DNA of 9,941 bases from the NCBI GenBank assembly GCA_043746555.1, contig JAYTQU010000025.1:1-9941 (forward strand), given 5' to 3'. Position 1 is the stretch's first letter, and every line of letters begins with the position of its first letter. Below, piece by piece: positions 7,590 through 9,941 of this stretch. The notes under the pieces are model-generated. The model had not been told where the DNA came from and did not search any database. It worked only from the letters and a program-made list of their open reading frames with translations. A program made the translations under genes and the position numbers. The DNA is from CAZQYC01 sp043746555 (lineage in GTDB: Bacteria > Pseudomonadota > Gammaproteobacteria > Steroidobacterales > Steroidobacteraceae).

Positions 7590-8513
7590 CTATTTCTTCT
7601 CGGCAGGTGCGCTTGTTGGAGCCGGGGCGGTAGCCGTAGCTGGCGCTGGCGCGCTCACCGGGGTTGTCGGCGCTTGCGGTTTCGCGGCAGTCTCGAACTT
7701 TTCAACCTTGGCGACCTTGCGCAAGTCTTCAACGTAGGCCCGTACCTTCTTTTGTTGAACGAGATTCTTCACTCGCTCTTTCACCTCGTCGAAAGCCGGC
7801 GGCGTGGGTGTGCGTGTGTCTTCGAGTTTGATGATGTGCCAGCCAAACTGCGTTTGCACCGGCGTCGTTGTGTACTTGCCTTTTTCAAGCGCAGCGACGG
7901 CGTTGGAGAATTGCGGCACCATTGTCTTCAAGTTGAACCAGCCGAGATCGCCGCCTTGTTTCGCGGAACCATCGATAGAGTGCTTCTCCGCGAGCTTGGC
8001 GAAGTCGGCCCCTTTATTCAACTGTGCGAGCAAATCATCCGCAGTGGCGCGAGATTCGACTAGGATGTGTCGCGCGTGATACTCGTGGCCGACGGTGGCG
8101 ATTTGCGTATCGTATTCGGCTTTGATTTCCGCGTCGGTCGTTGGGTGGTCGTCTAAATACTTCTTGAACAGCGCTTCGGCCAGAACGTTCATGCGCGCCA
8201 GCGACAGTTGCGTTTCGACTTCGCTCTTTTTCGCGAGCCCGCTCTTCTCTGCAGAGTCAGCCGCTAATTGCATGGCTAGAAAAGTATCGAAAACCTGTGA
8301 GCGTTGCTCCGGCGTGAGCTCATTCGCCGGACGGCGCGCGGCCATCGCGGCATAGGCGTCGAATGTTTCCGTGGTGATTCCTTTGCCGTTGATCTTGGCT
8401 ACGAGATTTTCTTGCGTCTTGCCCGGCGGTTCATTCTTGGCGCAGGAACTGAGTGTTGCAAGCACACTGGCCAGCACGATAAGCGCGCCGATGACGGAAT
8501 GACGATGTTTCAT
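7590..8513 (-). CDS. Parvulin-type peptidyl-prolyl cis-trans isomerase lipoprotein (PpiC/PrsA-like)
   Basis: The 307-residue product begins with a lipoprotein signal: basic MKHRH, a hydrophobic stretch, and the lipobox LSSC with C24 as the acylated residue. Residue +2 is Ala rather than Asp, which predicts sorting to the outer membrane. A SurA/PrsA-like helical chaperone region follows (about 35-140). The parvulin domain is at about 143-232, with HARHILV (H149), the GGDLGWF motif (187-193), MVPQF and FGWHIIKLED (H226). A short helical segment to about 275 precedes a Pro/Ala/Thr tail (about 276-304) ending in EKK. Such proteins help fold secreted and outer-membrane proteins in the periplasm. 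The ribosome site AAGGA lies five bases before the ATG. It is last in the yciB-bolA-ppi group, 51 bp after bolA. The exact client set cannot be told from sequence. Confidence 0.93.
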   Translation of the reverse strand: MKHRHSVIGALIVLASVLATLSSCAKNEPPGKTQENLVAKINGKGITTETFDAYAAMAARRPANELTPEQRSQVFDTFLAMQLAADSAEKSGLAKKSEVETQLSLARMNVLAEALFKKYLDDHPTTDAEIKAEYDTQIATVGHEYHARHILVESRATADDLLAQLNKGADFAKLAEKHSIDGSAKQGGDLGWFNLKTMVPQFSNAVAALEKGKYTTTPVQTQFGWHIIKLEDTRTPTPPAFDEVKERVKNLVQQKKVRAYVEDLRKVAKVEKFETAAKPQAPTTPVSAPAPATATAPAPTSAPAEKK

Positions 8514-8564
8514 GACGGTCCTTATGGAAGTGAATGGTAAGTGGAAAATTCGCGTGGGAAACGA

Positions 8565-8849
8565 TTAGCGTAGCTCATCCGGCGCCAGCGCAACAATGGC
8601 AAGCGCATGAATATCCGACTGCATCATATCCGCCAGTGCTTGGTAAACCAGTTGATGACGCTCGAGTGGTCGTCGACCGGCAAACTGTGCCGCAACAAGC
8701 CGCACTGTGTAGTGACCTTTGCCGTCGCGCGCTCCCGCATGTCCTGCGTGCAGGTGACTGTCATCGATGATCTCCAATTCGCTTGGTGTTAGCGAGCTGG
8801 TAAGTTGGGCGCGCATGCGCTCGATGCGAAGAGAAACACTGTCGGTCAT
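8565..8849 (-). CDS. bolA: BolA family protein
   Basis: This 94-residue protein matches the BolA fold: an N-terminal helix (SLRIERMRAQL), the LEIIDDSHLHAGH strand-loop, HYTVRLVAAQFAGRRPLERHQLVYQAL, and the conserved IHALAI segment with H81. H65 in RHQ is also typical. BolA proteins bind [2Fe-2S] clusters together with monothiol glutaredoxins, and E. coli BolA also affects cell shape and transcription under stress. The ATG follows the stop of yciB by a single base, and no independent ribosome site is evident, so translation is probably coupled. Lacking the family Cys in the variable loop, it would bind a shared cluster through His residues; that point is inference. It could be named after another BolA subgroup (IbaG/YrbA), but the sequence looks closer to BolA proper. 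Confidence 0.9.
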   Translation of the reverse strand: MTDSVSLRIERMRAQLTSSLTPSELEIIDDSHLHAGHAGARDGKGHYTVRLVAAQFAGRRPLERHQLVYQALADMMQSDIHALAIVALAPDELR

Positions 8850-8850
8850 G

Positions 8851-9432
8851 TTAGGGGTCTGATGTTGAGTCGGTGGCTTTTGCGGTGGCCTTTTCGGTAT
8901 CTGGTTCGTCCGGTATTTTCGTGGACAGCCAATAGCCGTTCGCCAGCATAAACACGACCGTCAAGCCGAACAGAATAGGTAAGTGCCAGTTAACCCATCG
9001 CGTTAGATCGAAATTCGACAGCAACCACACATTCACGGCGCCCATCAGCAGCCAAAAAGCTACCCACACATAGTTGAGTCTGCGCCACATACTTGGCTCG
9101 AGCGGCGCGACTTCGCTCATCATTTGTTCCACCATGTTTTTTTTGCCGACGAACCCGGATAACAAGAACACGACGGCAAATGCCCAGCTGGCGACCGTGG
9201 GTTTCCATTGAATAAAGGTCTCATCGTGAAATGCGAGCGTGATCCCGCCGAGCACCAACACCAACGCCGCGGAAATCAGCATCAAGGGATTTATTTTTTT
9301 CTCGCGAATCCATTGCAGCGCCGCTGCGGTGACGACGCCAACAATGAGCACGCCGGTGGCAACAAAGATCCCGGCGAACTTATATGCAATGACAAAGGCG
9401 ACGATGGGTAAGTAATCGAGCAGTAGGATCAT
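8851..9432 (-). CDS. yciB: Septation protein A / inner membrane protein YciB (IspZ family)
   Basis: This 193-residue, strongly hydrophobic protein aligns by eye with E. coli YciB: it opens MILLLDYLPIVAFVIAYKF (compare MKQFLDFLPLVVFFAFYKI) and contains GGITLAFHDETFIQWKPTV and a C-terminal WVNW..FGLTVVF segment. Five to six membrane helices are visible, at about 3-18, 22-42, 49-67, 78-95, 119-138 and 150-170, with a charged, polar tail from 171. The family is needed for normal septation in Shigella and interacts with division and envelope-elongation proteins in E. coli. The ATG at 9430-9432 is chosen because family similarity starts there. An in-frame ATG at 9700-9702 would add 90 polar residues antisense to yciO. 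No good ribosome site precedes the chosen start. It is the first gene of the minus-strand group. Confidence 0.93.
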   Translation of the reverse strand: MILLLDYLPIVAFVIAYKFAGIFVATGVLIVGVVTAAALQWIREKKINPLMLISAALVLVLGGITLAFHDETFIQWKPTVASWAFAVVFLLSGFVGKKNMVEQMMSEVAPLEPSMWRRLNYVWVAFWLLMGAVNVWLLSNFDLTRWVNWHLPILFGLTVVFMLANGYWLSTKIPDEPDTEKATAKATDSTSDP

Positions 9433-9478
9433 GGGGCCAGATGCAGCAGGTTGGGTGTCGGGTTGAATCTCAGGCCGG

Positions 9479-9487
9479 GTATCATAC
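9479..9487. promoter_or_regulatory. Symmetric divergent -10 core between yciB and yciO
   Basis: GTATCATAC is a perfect inverted repeat around a central C. It places a -10-like TATGAT on the minus strand (complement of 9481-9486) toward yciB and TATCAT on the plus strand (9480-9485) toward yciO, each five of six to consensus. -35 boxes at the right spacing are weak on both sides. The whole divergent gap is only 78 bp, so the promoters of both genes must be close together or overlap. Confidence 0.45.
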
Positions 9488-9510
9488 TGAATTCCCGAGG
9501 TTGAATTTCT

Positions 9511-9941
9511 ATGGCGATTTTTCTCGACATTCATCCCCAAAATCCGCAGCCGCGATTGATTCGTCAGGCGGTGCAGATCATTCGTGCCGGCGGCGTGGTG
9601 GTGTACCCGACGGATTCTTGCTACGCGTTGGGGTGTCACATTGGCGATAAAGACGCGATGGAGAGGATTGCGCGAATTCGTCAAATCGATAAGCATCACC
9701 ACTTCACCTTGGTGTGCCGCGATTTGTCAGAAATTGCCCGCTATGCGCGCGTCAACGATCAGCAGTATCGGTTGCTCAAGGCGTATACGCCCGGACCGTA
9801 CACATTTATCTTGCCGGCTGCGCGCGAGACGCCGAAGCGCTTGCAGAATCCAAAACGACGGACGATCGGCATTCGCGTGCCGGACCATCCGGTACCGCTG
9901 TTGGTATTGGGAGAACTCGGCGAGCCGATCATGAGTTCGAC
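9511..9941 (+). CDS. yciO: YciO-type Sua5/YciO/YrdC family protein (3' end outside window)
   Basis: The frame is open from the ATG at 9511 to the window end: 143 codons plus two bases. The N-terminus FLDIHPQNPQPRLIRQAV closely resembles E. coli YciO (FFYIHPDNPQQRLINQAV). It continues with GGVVVYPTDSCYALGC, AMERIARIRQ, HFTLVCRDLSEIARYA, TPGPYTFILPA and RRTIGIRVPDHP, all family landmarks of the YrdC-like double-stranded-RNA and nucleotide-binding fold. TsaC and Sua5 members make threonylcarbamoyl-AMP for the t6A modification of tRNA; YciO is a separate branch with an unsettled role, so I do not assign the t6A reaction. GAGG at 9497-9500, ten bases before the ATG, is the likely ribosome site. 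The gene is divergent from yciB. About 60 residues are missing at the C-terminus if it has the usual length of about 206. Confidence 0.93.
   Translation, partial: MAIFLDIHPQNPQPRLIRQAVQIIRAGGVVVYPTDSCYALGCHIGDKDAMERIARIRQIDKHHHFTLVCRDLSEIARYARVNDQQYRLLKAYTPGPYTFILPAARETPKRLQNPKRRTIGIRVPDHPVPLLVLGELGEPIMSS

Noticed and set aside
7674..8063. Plus-strand frame opposite the isomerase gene
   Set aside because: It is antisense to a complete lipoprotein/parvulin gene and has no domain or ribosome site of its own.
5498..9413. GGTAAGT recurring at 5498, 8536, 8799, 8978 and 9407
   Set aside because: Three of the copies lie inside minus-strand codons (for example Leu-Pro) and one inside ligA; spacing is irregular, so chance and codon use explain it.
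9433..9702. 90-residue upstream extension of yciB
   Set aside because: It is polar, antisense to yciO and unlike any YciB N-terminus; the membrane helix begins at the 9432 start.

Overview
The window looks like the chromosomal core of a gammaproteobacterium that uses SMC rather than MukBEF. Three things point there: a ZipA homologue, a division protein essentially confined to Gammaproteobacteria; the gene order smc-zipA-ligA, which is also found in Pseudomonas and Xanthomonas relatives; and an NAD-dependent ligase with the proteobacterial domain set. Base composition is moderately GC-rich and looks even throughout. I see no tRNA, rRNA, CRISPR array, insertion sequence, integrase or prophage gene.

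Left edge (1-799): a minus-strand gene, cut off by the window start, encodes a Lys/Ala-rich histone-H1-like segment that runs into what looks like the beginning of DksA. It has an exact TATAAT -10 box followed by a GC-only discriminator. A 276-bp gap separates it from the divergent smc gene and holds the promoter candidates for both.

Centre (800-7529, plus strand): smc (chromosome condensin), a 134-bp gap with an inverted repeat and a direct repeat, zipA (membrane tether for FtsZ), then, five bases after its stop, ligA (NAD+-dependent DNA ligase). Together they cover chromosome organisation, divisome anchoring and nick sealing. A GC-rich hairpin at 7546-7571 sits between the convergent ligA and ppiC ends.

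Right part (7590-9432, minus strand): an apparent operon transcribed yciB (septation protein A/IspZ family membrane protein), bolA-family gene, then a parvulin-type peptidyl-prolyl isomerase lipoprotein. The yciB stop and bolA start are one base apart. A 78-bp divergent region with a symmetric -10-like core separates yciB from yciO (Sua5/YrdC/YciO family), which runs off the right end.

I did not find an undescribed system. Almost everything is recognisable housekeeping. The points most worth a second look are the long acid-free H1-like extension on the DksA-like protein with its stringent-type promoter, the repeats between smc and zipA, and the symmetric divergent promoter between yciB and yciO.
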